Shown one piece after another: positions 26,902 to 35,433 of a stretch of DNA of 64,000 nt (the first letter of the stretch is position 1; every line of letters starts with the position of its first letter). The notes beneath the pieces are model-generated. The model ran no database searches and had not been told where the DNA came from. It was given only the letters and a program-made list of their open reading frames with translations. The DNA comes from JBGRQA01 sp041725895 (GTDB lineage: Bacteria > Bacteroidota > Bacteroidia > Bacteroidales > Marinifilaceae), in contig JBGRQA010000010.1 of NCBI GenBank assembly GCA_041725895.1, positions 1 to 64,000 on the forward strand, given 5' to 3'. Position numbers and translations under genes: made by a program.

Positions 26902-28926
26902 TCAGGGCAGCACCGACTGCTTCTGAAATAGCTGCAGAGCCGGATAAATTCCTGCCAAAACTATGGGGAGCAGGAGCAAATAAAAGTTTGCATGAACATC
27001 CGGATTAAAAAAGATCGGCTCTTTAGACATCTCCTCAATCATAAAAAGCATAAGTATAAATATTTCGAAAAGGATCATTAGCACCACCACAATCGCCCCA
27101 ACCGTATATTTCCGAACAACCGCCTGAAACCTGCACATCAGGAAATAGGCCAAAGGAGTTAATAGCAAAACGAGAATCAAAAGAAGGATTAGCAAAAAGT
27201 AGTATTCCCAAATGTTCTCAGGATCGCCCCGTTCTATTATGGACGCAATGGAATTTCCAGCTTTTTCTTGATTGTATTTATTTAAAGAGAATCGATACAT
27301 CAGAAACTGATTGTAAATTCTCTGGAGAATAGCAGTAGTGTCGGTTGCAGAAGAAAAAACATTAACACCAGCTGTATCAATTCCAAACTGATCGTAATCG
27401 GAAAAATAGATGCTATCGGCATATTGCAGCAAACAGGACAGAAAGGGGGTCTCCTTTTTGGCTTTAGCGGGAAAAGTGAGATACAGGTGGGCTTTTTCCA
27501 CCGTACTTTCCTCTCTTACAGGCAAACTATCGTTTACCAATGCTATTGATTTGACAAATTGCACCAATTCCCGCTTTTTTTGGAAGGAGTAATCGGGAAA
27601 ATAGATGTTGATTCCCTCCGGATTTCTCAGCTTTACATTCCGGTTCAAGTACTTTTCGTTCCGGTTTCGGTTCAAACTTTCGAACAGGGTCTGGATACAA
27701 TGCAAACGGGAAGAGTCCGATTCCAGGAAAATATCGGTAGCGGCACTTCCCCGGCAAAACAGAAGCAGATCGGCAGGAATATTCCGGAATTTACTATCAT
27801 CCAAAACATTGTAGTTCTCCCAGGAATTGGTCAGATCCGGGTAGCCGGTCAACGGATTTAATACATACCCCATATATCCCATACGTTCAATGTTCTCCAC
27901 GGTCTGCGCTGAAAAATCCGCATAGGCCAGTCCCATCCAGTAGGGATAGATCATATACTTATGCTCTCCTTCACTCACTCGAAAGCGATAATTCGCCATC
28001 TCGTTTTCTTTACCGCAAAATTGACCTCTTATCATGCTCCACATCAACGGAGAGCGATAATGAAAGGGACGATAGCGGTCGTAAGCCTTTTCAAAAGAGA
28101 GGGATTCCACCAGGCTATCCGAACGGATCTCAATCTTTTGAGCATCCAGGCCAAACCGATTGAAATCTGCATAGTAGACCCCATCCACATCTGACAGAAG
28201 ATCTGAAAGCTGATCGGAAATCCTGCTACAAGATTTGGGTAAAGTAACAAACAGCTTGTACTTTTTGGCTTCCATTTCATCGAATATCCCACTGTAACGT
28301 GAAACTTTGTCGACAAAGAGTTTGAACTGCTCAATCTGTTGAAAAGAAAAATCGGGAAAATAGATGTTCAGGCCTTCCGGGTTTCTTAGATTATCCTTCT
28401 TGCGATCGAGTTTGTCGAATGCGAACTGAATGCATCGCAGTTGAGCGGAATCGGATTGCAAAAAACTCTCCGTTTCCTCCCTTCCCCGACAGAACAGAAT
28501 CAAATCGGCAGGGATATCCTTAAAATCGGGATCATCCAATACATTTTCCGCCAGCCAGGAATAGGTTGTTTTTGCATAACCAGTGGTAGGATCGATAATG
28601 TAGCCCAAATACCCCATACGTTCGATACCACTTAAGTTGGTCCATCCGGCAATCTCTTTGTACTCGTAGCCCAGCCAGAAGGGATACACCATATATTTAT
28701 GAGATCCCTGCTCCAATTGATCATGGTAATGCCCCGCTTCATCAGTCAGATCCCGCGATTGCCCGCGGATGCTATCCCACTGCAATTGGGTTCGAAACCC
28801 AAGGGGACTATACAAATCAAAGGTCTCAACAAGTGAAGATGTCTGATCCTGGGCAAACAAACTCCATGCACCCCAAAAGATCAACAGAATAACGAGTAAT
28901 GGTCGTTTCCAAATTTTAGCTGACAT
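26902..28926 (-). CDS. Membrane protein with two GH18-like repeats, eCIS-associated
   Basis: 674 residues. A signal segment (about 1-25) is followed by two homologous regions (about 30-250 and 285-505). Each has YPFWLGYEYKEI or YPYWMGLAYADF, then IERMGYLGYIIDPTTGY or its variant, then NVLDD..F..IPADL.LFCRG, and RNPEG.NIYFPD. This spacing resembles glycoside hydrolase 18-type barrels near eCIS genes in Bacteroidota, but no DxxDxDxE catalytic motif is obvious. Three membrane helices follow (about 580-668). It is the last gene of the locus, 45 bases after the AAA+ gene. It may anchor in the producer envelope and act on the wall or glycans; function is inferred only from context. Confidence 0.6.
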   Translation of the reverse strand: MSAKIWKRPLLVILLIFWGAWSLFAQDQTSSLVETFDLYSPLGFRTQLQWDSIRGQSRDLTDEAGHYHDQLEQGSHKYMVYPFWLGYEYKEIAGWTNLSGIERMGYLGYIIDPTTGYAKTTYSWLAENVLDDPDFKDIPADLILFCRGREETESFLQSDSAQLRCIQFAFDKLDRKKDNLRNPEGLNIYFPDFSFQQIEQFKLFVDKVSRYSGIFDEMEAKKYKLFVTLPKSCSRISDQLSDLLSDVDGVYYADFNRFGLDAQKIEIRSDSLVESLSFEKAYDRYRPFHYRSPLMWSMIRGQFCGKENEMANYRFRVSEGEHKYMIYPYWMGLAYADFSAQTVENIERMGYMGYVLNPLTGYPDLTNSWENYNVLDDSKFRNIPADLLLFCRGSAATDIFLESDSSRLHCIQTLFESLNRNRNEKYLNRNVKLRNPEGINIYFPDYSFQKKRELVQFVKSIALVNDSLPVREESTVEKAHLYLTFPAKAKKETPFLSCLLQYADSIYFSDYDQFGIDTAGVNVFSSATDTTAILQRIYNQFLMYRFSLNKYNQEKAGNSIASIIERGDPENIWEYYFLLILLLILVLLLTPLAYFLMCRFQAVVRKYTVGAIVVVLMILFEIFILMLFMIEEMSKEPIFFNPDVHANFYLLLLPIVLAGIYPALQLFQKQSVLP

Positions 28927-28971
28927 ATACTTTATTTTTTAGATAGCTGCCTACTGCAATACCTGGCATTT

Positions 28972-30309
28972 TTAAATCATTTTACCCTCCTTATACAACT
29001 CCTTGCGCACTCCTTCCAGCAAAAGGTTCCTACTGATCAACGTTTGCTCTCTGGCCAAAAGCTTTAAGGCACAAAAACGGACCACATTGGTCATAGCACC
29101 TCCCGAGAGCTCAAACTCACTGGCCAACTGTCCCAGGTCAACCTGAGCATTGGGCATCCACTTTGATGGGAGCATCTTGCTCCATAGCTTGTAGCGCAAT
29201 TCAGAATCGGGCAAAGGGAAATAGATCACGGACTGAAATCTTCGGGCAAAAGCTTCATCGATGTTCGATTTCAAATTGGTTGCCAGAATCACAATTCCGG
29301 GAAAATCCTCTATCCGTTGCAAGAGGTAAGCCACCTCCTGGTTGGCATGCCGGTCGTTGGAGTTACCCGTTTGCGTTCGTTTTCCGAACAAGGCATCGGC
29401 CTCATCAAAAAAGAGAATCCAGTTCTTGTTCTCGGCCTGATCGAACACATTGGCCAGGTTCTTCTCGGTCTCTCCAATGTATTTGGATACCACCATGGAC
29501 AAATCGATACGATACACATCCATGTTGTTACGCTTACCCAGAAGGGTTGCGGTAAGGGTTTTTCCAGTTCCGGGAGGACCATAGAACAAACAACGGTACC
29601 CCGGTTTAATGATGCGTTTGAGGCCCCACTTCTCCATAATCTGACCGTGTCCGCGAATCCAGGTGTTAATGTCCTCAATGTCCTCCAGCACCTCGTGGGG
29701 AAGCACCAAATTCTCCCAATCCAATGGGGTGGTAACTCTTTTGGCCGGAAAACGGATGCTGTAATCAGGTTTGTGCTCCTCTCCCGAACTTAGCCGTGTC
29801 AGAAACTCCCCGGACACCCGTAAGGCACCGCTCAGAATCGGTTCCCCCTCCCCCGGAGTTTCAATTTTTAGTATGTTGTTTCGGGCAAACCAATGCTCGG
29901 GTCTGAAATTTTTTTGCAATTCAAATCTTTTGGCAAGATCGGTTCCGGCCAGGATAAAGGCTGCCGTTTCACCGGTAGGCAGAAAGCCTCCGTGTGTATT
30001 CCCCTTCCAACCTCCAAACTCGGTAAAGGGCCGGTCGAAGTTTTTGTTGTGAATAAAAAAGGTATCTAAAATCTGGGGTCGAACATGTGGCATTAGAGCC
30101 AAAAGCAATACGATCATCTCATCAAAGGAGAGGGAGCAACCAGGAATCAGGTCGTCCCAAGTGGCTCCCCCTTGTGGAGGAACCACCTCATAGATAGAAT
30201 TCACCTTACATTCCTGGTTAAAATACAACTGGATGGCCACTTCCAACACCCGGGAAAACCATTCAATCTCCGACTCCAAAAGTTGATATTTTACTACAAT
30301 CTGATTCAT
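28972..30309 (-). CDS. eCIS AAA+ ATPase (Afp15-like)
   Basis: About 445 residues from the ATG at 30309 (MNQIVVKYQLL), chosen because it lies 2 bases after the amidase stop; the longer frame from 30363 runs through the amidase coding end. Walker A is GPPGTGKT (about 243-250), Walker B is ILFFDEADALFGKR (about 300-313), followed by NDRHANQEVAYLLQR, and an arginine-finger region (DEAFARRFQSVIYFP). An alpha-helical N-terminal domain precedes the ATPase. A membrane-free AAA+ ATPase of this type is a core eCIS component, needed for particle assembly in Afp/PVC systems. Confidence 0.92.
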   Translation of the reverse strand: MNQIVVKYQLLESEIEWFSRVLEVAIQLYFNQECKVNSIYEVVPPQGGATWDDLIPGCSLSFDEMIVLLLALMPHVRPQILDTFFIHNKNFDRPFTEFGGWKGNTHGGFLPTGETAAFILAGTDLAKRFELQKNFRPEHWFARNNILKIETPGEGEPILSGALRVSGEFLTRLSSGEEHKPDYSIRFPAKRVTTPLDWENLVLPHEVLEDIEDINTWIRGHGQIMEKWGLKRIIKPGYRCLFYGPPGTGKTLTATLLGKRNNMDVYRIDLSMVVSKYIGETEKNLANVFDQAENKNWILFFDEADALFGKRTQTGNSNDRHANQEVAYLLQRIEDFPGIVILATNLKSNIDEAFARRFQSVIYFPLPDSELRYKLWSKMLPSKWMPNAQVDLGQLASEFELSGGAMTNVVRFCALKLLAREQTLISRNLLLEGVRKELYKEGKMI

Positions 30310-30311
30310 TC

Positions 30312-31067
30312 CTATTGACCATTTACAATGCGTTCCCATTCGAAACCAGGACCAATATCCCATTTATCGGAGGGTCTGAAATTGATGTGCGAAACAATTC
30401 CCTTAAAGCCGGCGTTCTCCTCATTGGTTTCGAAACGCACATTCTCAGGTAGAAGCTCAAAAGGAATCTGGTAACGGGCCGTCAGAAATTTCAACAGAAT
30501 GTCCAGACTCTGGTATTGCTCCTCGGTAAAAGTTGCGAAATAGGAATAGCCTCTAAAGGGTTCCTCAATTTTTGTATAGTACTGCTCCTCCTCTATTGAA
30601 CAATACTCATCCCCATAAACCGTTAACAATTTGTTTCCGGAAAGTTTTAGGGGACCAATGTTAGACAATTCGATACCTACGGAATCCTTACTGTTCCTCT
30701 GGTTGCCACCCATTGCCCCTTTGCCCAAATGATAGGACCACTTCATGGAAGGGAACAAACTAAAAATGGTTCCGTCCCGACCAATTAAGAAAGGTACGGA
30801 AACATGGTAATCCTTCTTCGTCAGTGCATTTACATCACCTTTAAGGTAACCGGCCGTAAAATGAAGGACAATTTTTTGTTTTGCCACGGTTTCGTTGTAG
30901 AAAAAAGAACGATCCCCATCAGTGGGCGTGCATAAAACGTAATGCATGGATTGATCGCTGCCGGGAATGGCGATCGACTTGTTCTCCAAAGAATAGGATC
31001 TCCCGTTACTGGCAACTCCTTTTTGCCTGAAATCCGCTTCGTGGGCGGGAATTGATTTTGCTAACAT
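30312..31067 (-). CDS. Amidase_2-type N-acetylmuramoyl-L-alanine amidase, eCIS-associated
   Basis: 251 residues. Zinc-amidase features are visible: His69 in IVLHFTAG, a core YHVSVPFLIGRDGTIFSLF, the HLGKGAMGGNQRNSKDSVGIEL segment with Glu133, His227 in IVSHINFRP and Asp237 in DKWDIGPGF, the expected third ligand position. There is no signal peptide, so it acts only if released by lysis or carried by the particle. It lies between the methyltransferase and AAA+ genes. Likely roles are peptidoglycan cleavage during particle release or a peptidoglycan-active payload. Confidence 0.88.
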   Translation of the reverse strand: MLAKSIPAHEADFRQKGVASNGRSYSLENKSIAIPGSDQSMHYVLCTPTDGDRSFFYNETVAKQKIVLHFTAGYLKGDVNALTKKDYHVSVPFLIGRDGTIFSLFPSMKWSYHLGKGAMGGNQRNSKDSVGIELSNIGPLKLSGNKLLTVYGDEYCSIEEEQYYTKIEEPFRGYSYFATFTEEQYQSLDILLKFLTARYQIPFELLPENVRFETNEENAGFKGIVSHINFRPSDKWDIGPGFEWERIVNGQ

Positions 31068-31187
31068 AGATTTGAAATTTTAGTTTTAAATACTTCTATT
31101 AATTACTACTATCGTATCCATTGTGTACTTATCACACCATAATCGTAATCCTTCCCTCGTAACCTCCAGCACATTACTGTAAAAACA

Positions 31188-31796
31188 TTAGTCTTTGTAC
31201 ATAAACACTGTAAAATCATCCTCCAAATACCCCTCCCTACACTCCACCTTTCCGCATATTGTTCTGCAGAATGTCAAAACAGCTTCCTTATCATGCCCCC
31301 GAAGCAAGGGATGATCGGGAAATTTAGCCACATCCAGCATGTTGAAAGCAAGCCCTTTTGTGGAAGCCCTGTAGAAGCGATCAATGCTTCGGTAGTAATA
31401 GGTCATATCCCCGGTTTTGTAGCCAAAGGCTCCTGAGGCCAAAACATAATCCACCCGGGGAAGTTCCATCCGCGAAAAATCGCCCAGGTAGAAATGGCAA
31501 TCGCCTCTTTGGGCAAACCTTCGGGCAGCCTCCTCCAAAAACTCAGGCATCAACTCCAGACCGGTATAGTCCACATCCCGAAATCGTTCATCCAGAAAGG
31601 CAAGAAGGTCGCCATAGCCACAGCCGGGATCAAGTACCGAACAGCCATTCAGGTCACCAACTCCAGCCAGCACCTCATAACGCATCTGCTGGCTATAATC
31701 ATTTTTCCAGCCCAGGGCCCGCGTGGTTCCCCTATCGAAGCTTTCCTGCCGATGACGATGATAGTGAAGGATAGTGGCTTTTTCTTTCAGGTTCAT
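31188..31796 (-). CDS. SAM-dependent methyltransferase
   Basis: About 202 residues from the ATG at 31796 (MNLKEKATILHYH); a longer frame begins with TTG at 31817. Motif I is VLDPGCGYGDLLAFL with the DxGxGxG core, then the acidic end of strand 2 (YTGLELM), and DYVLASGAFGY as motif IV. The fold is class I Rossmann. The substrate is unknown. It lies inside the eCIS accessory block in the same orientation, but methyltransferases of this type are widespread, so a role in the injection system is only suggested by position. Confidence 0.85.
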   Translation of the reverse strand: MNLKEKATILHYHRHRQESFDRGTTRALGWKNDYSQQMRYEVLAGVGDLNGCSVLDPGCGYGDLLAFLDERFRDVDYTGLELMPEFLEEAARRFAQRGDCHFYLGDFSRMELPRVDYVLASGAFGYKTGDMTYYYRSIDRFYRASTKGLAFNMLDVAKFPDHPLLRGHDKEAVLTFCRTICGKVECREGYLEDDFTVFMYKD

Positions 31797-31940
31797 CTGT
31801 TTAAAATTTAGATTCAAGTATCAGATTGTTTTTCAACACCAGGAACTGTAGCACTTTCAAATCATGCTTTCGCCCCGGATTGGAAGCGAAATCATGAAAA
31901 TCAGAATGTGTCAGAATCCTCGGATTGTATTATGATTTCT

Positions 31941-34145
31941 TTACTTCTTCTTCTTCCGTTTCTTTCCCAGCCTTTTCATGTACTCGATAAAGAGAATGTC
32001 CACTCCTACATTGATAAAGGCATAATCAAAATTATCAGAGAAGGAATTATCATCCATTATGGGTACCCCATAGGAAATATTCAAATCCAGGTCGTTGAAA
32101 AAAGTAATCCCCAAACCGGCCCCAACCAAGGGTTTGTTAAAATCCTTAGTAGATCCCGTATTGATCAGACTATACATTATCCCGGATCCGTACAATATGG
32201 CATGGATATTACTGACCATAGGTTTGGATGCAGGTCTGTTGCGCAAGTATTTCTTCCCGTAGTACGAATAGGTTTCCCCTCTGTTAAAAGAATTGGTATA
32301 GCCCCAATCCCATATTTTGTATTTCAAACCTATTTTTTCGCCCAGGTAGGAATAGGTTTTAATGGCATCTTCCTTCACCTTTATCTCCTTTCGAAAAGAG
32401 GTATTGTTAGCCCCCACAACGAAATAGAATTCCAGAGGCCGGGACTTATTGTAGGACAAATCAGCCAAATTGGATAGTATGCTCTCCGCATCCACCTGGA
32501 TTCCTTTTTTGCCGTTTTCATCGGTATAGAACACGGTATAATTTTTCAGGAAGGAAGTTACGGTTCCCAAAGCGTATTCTATTCGATCGTTGGCGAATAT
32601 GGTACCGATTTCGGGCAAAAGGTTCATGTAACCCGAATAGGTGGAATGCTGATCAAATTCGTACAGGTTGCTGATTATTGTCGTGAATGGAGTCACCGAA
32701 GAGGAGAACAGGGCTAAAGTCTCTTCGTTGAGCATTTCCCTGGCAAGCGCTCCGGCGACACCCTCCAGGTTCCCAATAAGATCAATTACTTTGGGAGACA
32801 GGTAAACCATGGATTGCAAATCGGGAATTACAACATTATTCAAGTGATACAAGAGCTCCGATTTCTTCAGGTATTTCCCCGAGGTTTCAACTCCCCTTTT
32901 CATCTCATTGATAAAACTTAGCAAACGGGCTATTTTAGGATTATCCTCCTTTTTGAGGATTCCGGAAGCAACCAATTGATCGATGGTATTGTTTACCCCA
33001 TCGAATAGAGCAGATAATTTGGCTTTATCGCCTGCTCCTGCGGCAACCGATTGAACCAATTCCTGAATCTTGTCACTGGCAGTTTCACCAGCTTCCAGCT
33101 TCCAGCCACTGAAATTTTTCAGGTGATCAATCAAACCAACGTTGGCAGTGAGCAATTGCAGGGTGGATTCCATACCGGAATAGATTTGTTGGGCATACAA
33201 CTTTTTGAATTGCCCCAATTGTGAGATTTCCTCCTTCAGCTTCTGGTTCTTCTCCTCCAGATCCTCCTTTTGTGCATCAATTTGTTTTTGAAAATTTCTG
33301 ATTCTATCGGTATTCTGTTCCCTATTACCGGATTCTAAAACCAGCTTTTCCTTCTCCAATTCCTGAATGTTCTGATGAACTTTCGTCATCTCCTTTATTC
33401 CATTTTGGGCATTCACATATTTCCTCAAAAAGGTAAATTCTTTGAGTTGCTCTGCGCCTCCGCTACAATTCAGATAGCCATTCATACTAGAGTATACCCC
33501 AGATGTATTCGAACGCATCAATCCCAGGCGGAACAGGGTTTCGTTGTTTCTCACCACCTCGGCCGCGATATCCAGGTACAGGGCCACCAGGGCGGTTAGT
33601 TCTTCCGCCTCATCGGCACGGGAACTCCTACTGTCTGTTTCAGCCAACCGGGTGTAGGTAGATTTTAATTTTCGCAGACTGTTGGGGAAAGACCTGGTTT
33701 TGTAATCCCCGGGCAAGGCATAACCGCATGCTATAGCTAATTTATTAAAGGAGATCTTCTGCTCCTTACTCAGCACCGAAAGGTAGTAATCGGCAAAGGC
33801 GTAAACGAAGGCCACATTTACAGTGTTTTCAACGATGGAACGTGTTATTACATCGGGTGAATTATCGGCAACCAAAACGCTGAAAACATTGTCCATGTAT
33901 CCGTAAAGCAGACCGCCGGCATCCTCAACCCGGTGCAGCATCATGTTGCGAATCAGCTGAACTTTTACCTCCTGCTGCTTCTCAGCAATCATCTGGGAAA
34001 TTAATTCGGCATCCAGGGCCCCTTTCATAAAATCCATTCCCCCCAGACCAATCTGAAGACTCGGGACCTGATGTTGGTAGGTTTCCTGGCAGAATAGGGA
34101 ACCAGTGCTAAGCATTAGAATAATTGCAATTAGTAGTCTTTTCAT
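31941..34145 (-). CDS. Secreted coiled-coil protein with barrel-like C-terminus, unknown function
   Basis: 734 residues with a clear signal peptide (MKRLLIAIILMLSTGSLFCQ). The body is mostly helical, with a strong coiled coil at about 255-310 (ELEKEKLVLESGNREQ ... EKNQKLKEEISQLGQF). The last 180 residues contain alternating hydrophobic strands (VGAGLGITFFNDLDLNISYG ... YAFINVGVDILFIEYM) like a small outer-membrane barrel, then a basic tail KRLGKKRKKKK. I do not recognise the family. It lies 33 bases downstream of the first cargo gene. It could be a producer-envelope protein involved in particle release or anchoring, which is an inference from location only. Confidence 0.6.
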   Translation of the reverse strand: MKRLLIAIILMLSTGSLFCQETYQHQVPSLQIGLGGMDFMKGALDAELISQMIAEKQQEVKVQLIRNMMLHRVEDAGGLLYGYMDNVFSVLVADNSPDVITRSIVENTVNVAFVYAFADYYLSVLSKEQKISFNKLAIACGYALPGDYKTRSFPNSLRKLKSTYTRLAETDSRSSRADEAEELTALVALYLDIAAEVVRNNETLFRLGLMRSNTSGVYSSMNGYLNCSGGAEQLKEFTFLRKYVNAQNGIKEMTKVHQNIQELEKEKLVLESGNREQNTDRIRNFQKQIDAQKEDLEEKNQKLKEEISQLGQFKKLYAQQIYSGMESTLQLLTANVGLIDHLKNFSGWKLEAGETASDKIQELVQSVAAGAGDKAKLSALFDGVNNTIDQLVASGILKKEDNPKIARLLSFINEMKRGVETSGKYLKKSELLYHLNNVVIPDLQSMVYLSPKVIDLIGNLEGVAGALAREMLNEETLALFSSSVTPFTTIISNLYEFDQHSTYSGYMNLLPEIGTIFANDRIEYALGTVTSFLKNYTVFYTDENGKKGIQVDAESILSNLADLSYNKSRPLEFYFVVGANNTSFRKEIKVKEDAIKTYSYLGEKIGLKYKIWDWGYTNSFNRGETYSYYGKKYLRNRPASKPMVSNIHAILYGSGIMYSLINTGSTKDFNKPLVGAGLGITFFNDLDLNISYGVPIMDDNSFSDNFDYAFINVGVDILFIEYMKRLGKKRKKKK

Positions 34146-34178
34146 CTGTTTTGTTTATTGTCTATTATTATCTATGAA

Positions 34179-35282
34179 TTAAATAAGTCGATCCACGTCT
34201 TCATTTCTATTTCTACCAGCTGTATGTATCTTTCCCTGGCCAACAATCAAAGAACCAATATCCCACCAATTTGCTGTTAACCTCCGGATTTCTGCAATCC
34301 CCGCTTCTGTCACCCGCTTCCTTGTTGGATTTCCATTGGTAAAGAGCCCATAGTGCTTACTTATGGCCTCCTTCATCTTTTGAATCTCATTCTGTATAGC
34401 AACAAATGCTTCTTCGACCTCCTTTTCCGTCCCACCTAACTCTTCGATGTTCCCCATTGCTTTCTCCGGATACCGGGCTTTCCATCCGGGAAAACTTGTT
34501 ATAAACATTCCATGCCAGGTAGTAACCTGAATCTCGATATCTTCTATATTCTCAAGTATTTTTCCTTTATATATAGCAGTATTGGCATCCTCAATAACAC
34601 TATTAATTTCCTCTATGTCCCGATTCATATACATCAAAATCGGATCCAGATTGTATGCATTACTATCTAGCCAATCCGTATTCCTAAATTCATCGGTCCC
34701 GTATGTTCCATAACTATATCCAGTTGTTCCCTTAATTGTTAAGTCGTCGATACCTAGTGCTATCTTCAATGCCTTATTGTAAGTATCCTTCTTGGCTACA
34801 CTGTAAGCACTCACACAAGACAAGTTCCAGATTTCCTTAACATTTCTTATATGAGTATTAATAAATTTTGCTAAATCTTTCGGTGCACCAGATCCCGCTT
34901 GAGTTGCCGAATATTTCCCTAGAGCTGGAGTCCCGTGATCAATAACGATCAATTGCTCCCCCGCCTTGAGTTCGTAATTCCCTGCCTTTTCCAGATCATC
35001 TGACTTTAGAACTGTTTCATCAAGTTCTCTCAAGTCTGCTAACTTCTGCGCCTCCGTGTCCATATCTTTGTGGAAACTTATTATCATCATTTGTAGCGGA
35101 TTATCTGCAGACTTACTGGTGGCTTGCTGCATGCAATTGTAGTTACCATTTATTTGGTTGACACCATCCTTTGGAACTCCTAACAAACCAAGACCTTTCT
35201 TTCCTCTTCCTTTCTTCTGTGCAACAGAATTAGCAACAGCCCGGCTTTTATTTTCCTCTGATTTATCTACTTTCGCATACAT
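34179..35282 (-). CDS. Predicted eCIS cargo 3: leader plus caspase/CPD-like (clan CD) domain
   Basis: 367 residues. The leader (about 1-40) is MYAKVDKSEENKSRAVANSV followed by AQKKGRGKKGLGLLG, shared with the next two genes. The central domain has LIVIDHGT (His116) and, 40 residues on, IWNLSC (Cys156), each at the end of a hydrophobic strand. This His-Gly ... Cys layout is that of clan CD peptidases such as caspases, gingipains and MARTX cysteine protease domains. Small residues around the Cys (SAYS) are compatible. The C-terminal 150 residues are helical and unassigned. No signal peptide is present, as expected for a particle-loaded payload. The catalytic assignment is a pattern-based inference. 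Confidence 0.6.
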   Translation of the reverse strand: MYAKVDKSEENKSRAVANSVAQKKGRGKKGLGLLGVPKDGVNQINGNYNCMQQATSKSADNPLQMMIISFHKDMDTEAQKLADLRELDETVLKSDDLEKAGNYELKAGEQLIVIDHGTPALGKYSATQAGSGAPKDLAKFINTHIRNVKEIWNLSCVSAYSVAKKDTYNKALKIALGIDDLTIKGTTGYSYGTYGTDEFRNTDWLDSNAYNLDPILMYMNRDIEEINSVIEDANTAIYKGKILENIEDIEIQVTTWHGMFITSFPGWKARYPEKAMGNIEELGGTEKEVEEAFVAIQNEIQKMKEAISKHYGLFTNGNPTRKRVTEAGIAEIRRLTANWWDIGSLIVGQGKIHTAGRNRNEDVDRLI

Positions 35283-35397
35283 ATCTCAAAGCTTTTACTT
35301 TAAATAATCTTATAAACACTCGTGATCTGTAACAATTGGGCTAAAGCCCGTTTTAGTGGGCTTTAGGTTTTGTTATGGGCTTTTTTGCTATTGGTTG
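35283..35397 (-). repeat. Duplicated 5' region of cargo genes, copy A
   Basis: The bases upstream of the cargo 3 start (ending ...AAGCTTTGAGAT before ATG) match those upstream of cargo 2 (36649-36757) over about 110 bases. This copy contains a 9-bp hairpin, CTAAAGCCC / GGGCTTTAG, on the minus strand, with no T-tract after it. The homology continues into the leader coding sequence, making a transferable 5' cassette. Confidence 0.8.
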
Positions 35398-35433
35398 TGA
35401 CATCAAGGGCATTAATCATATACAGAATAGAAT

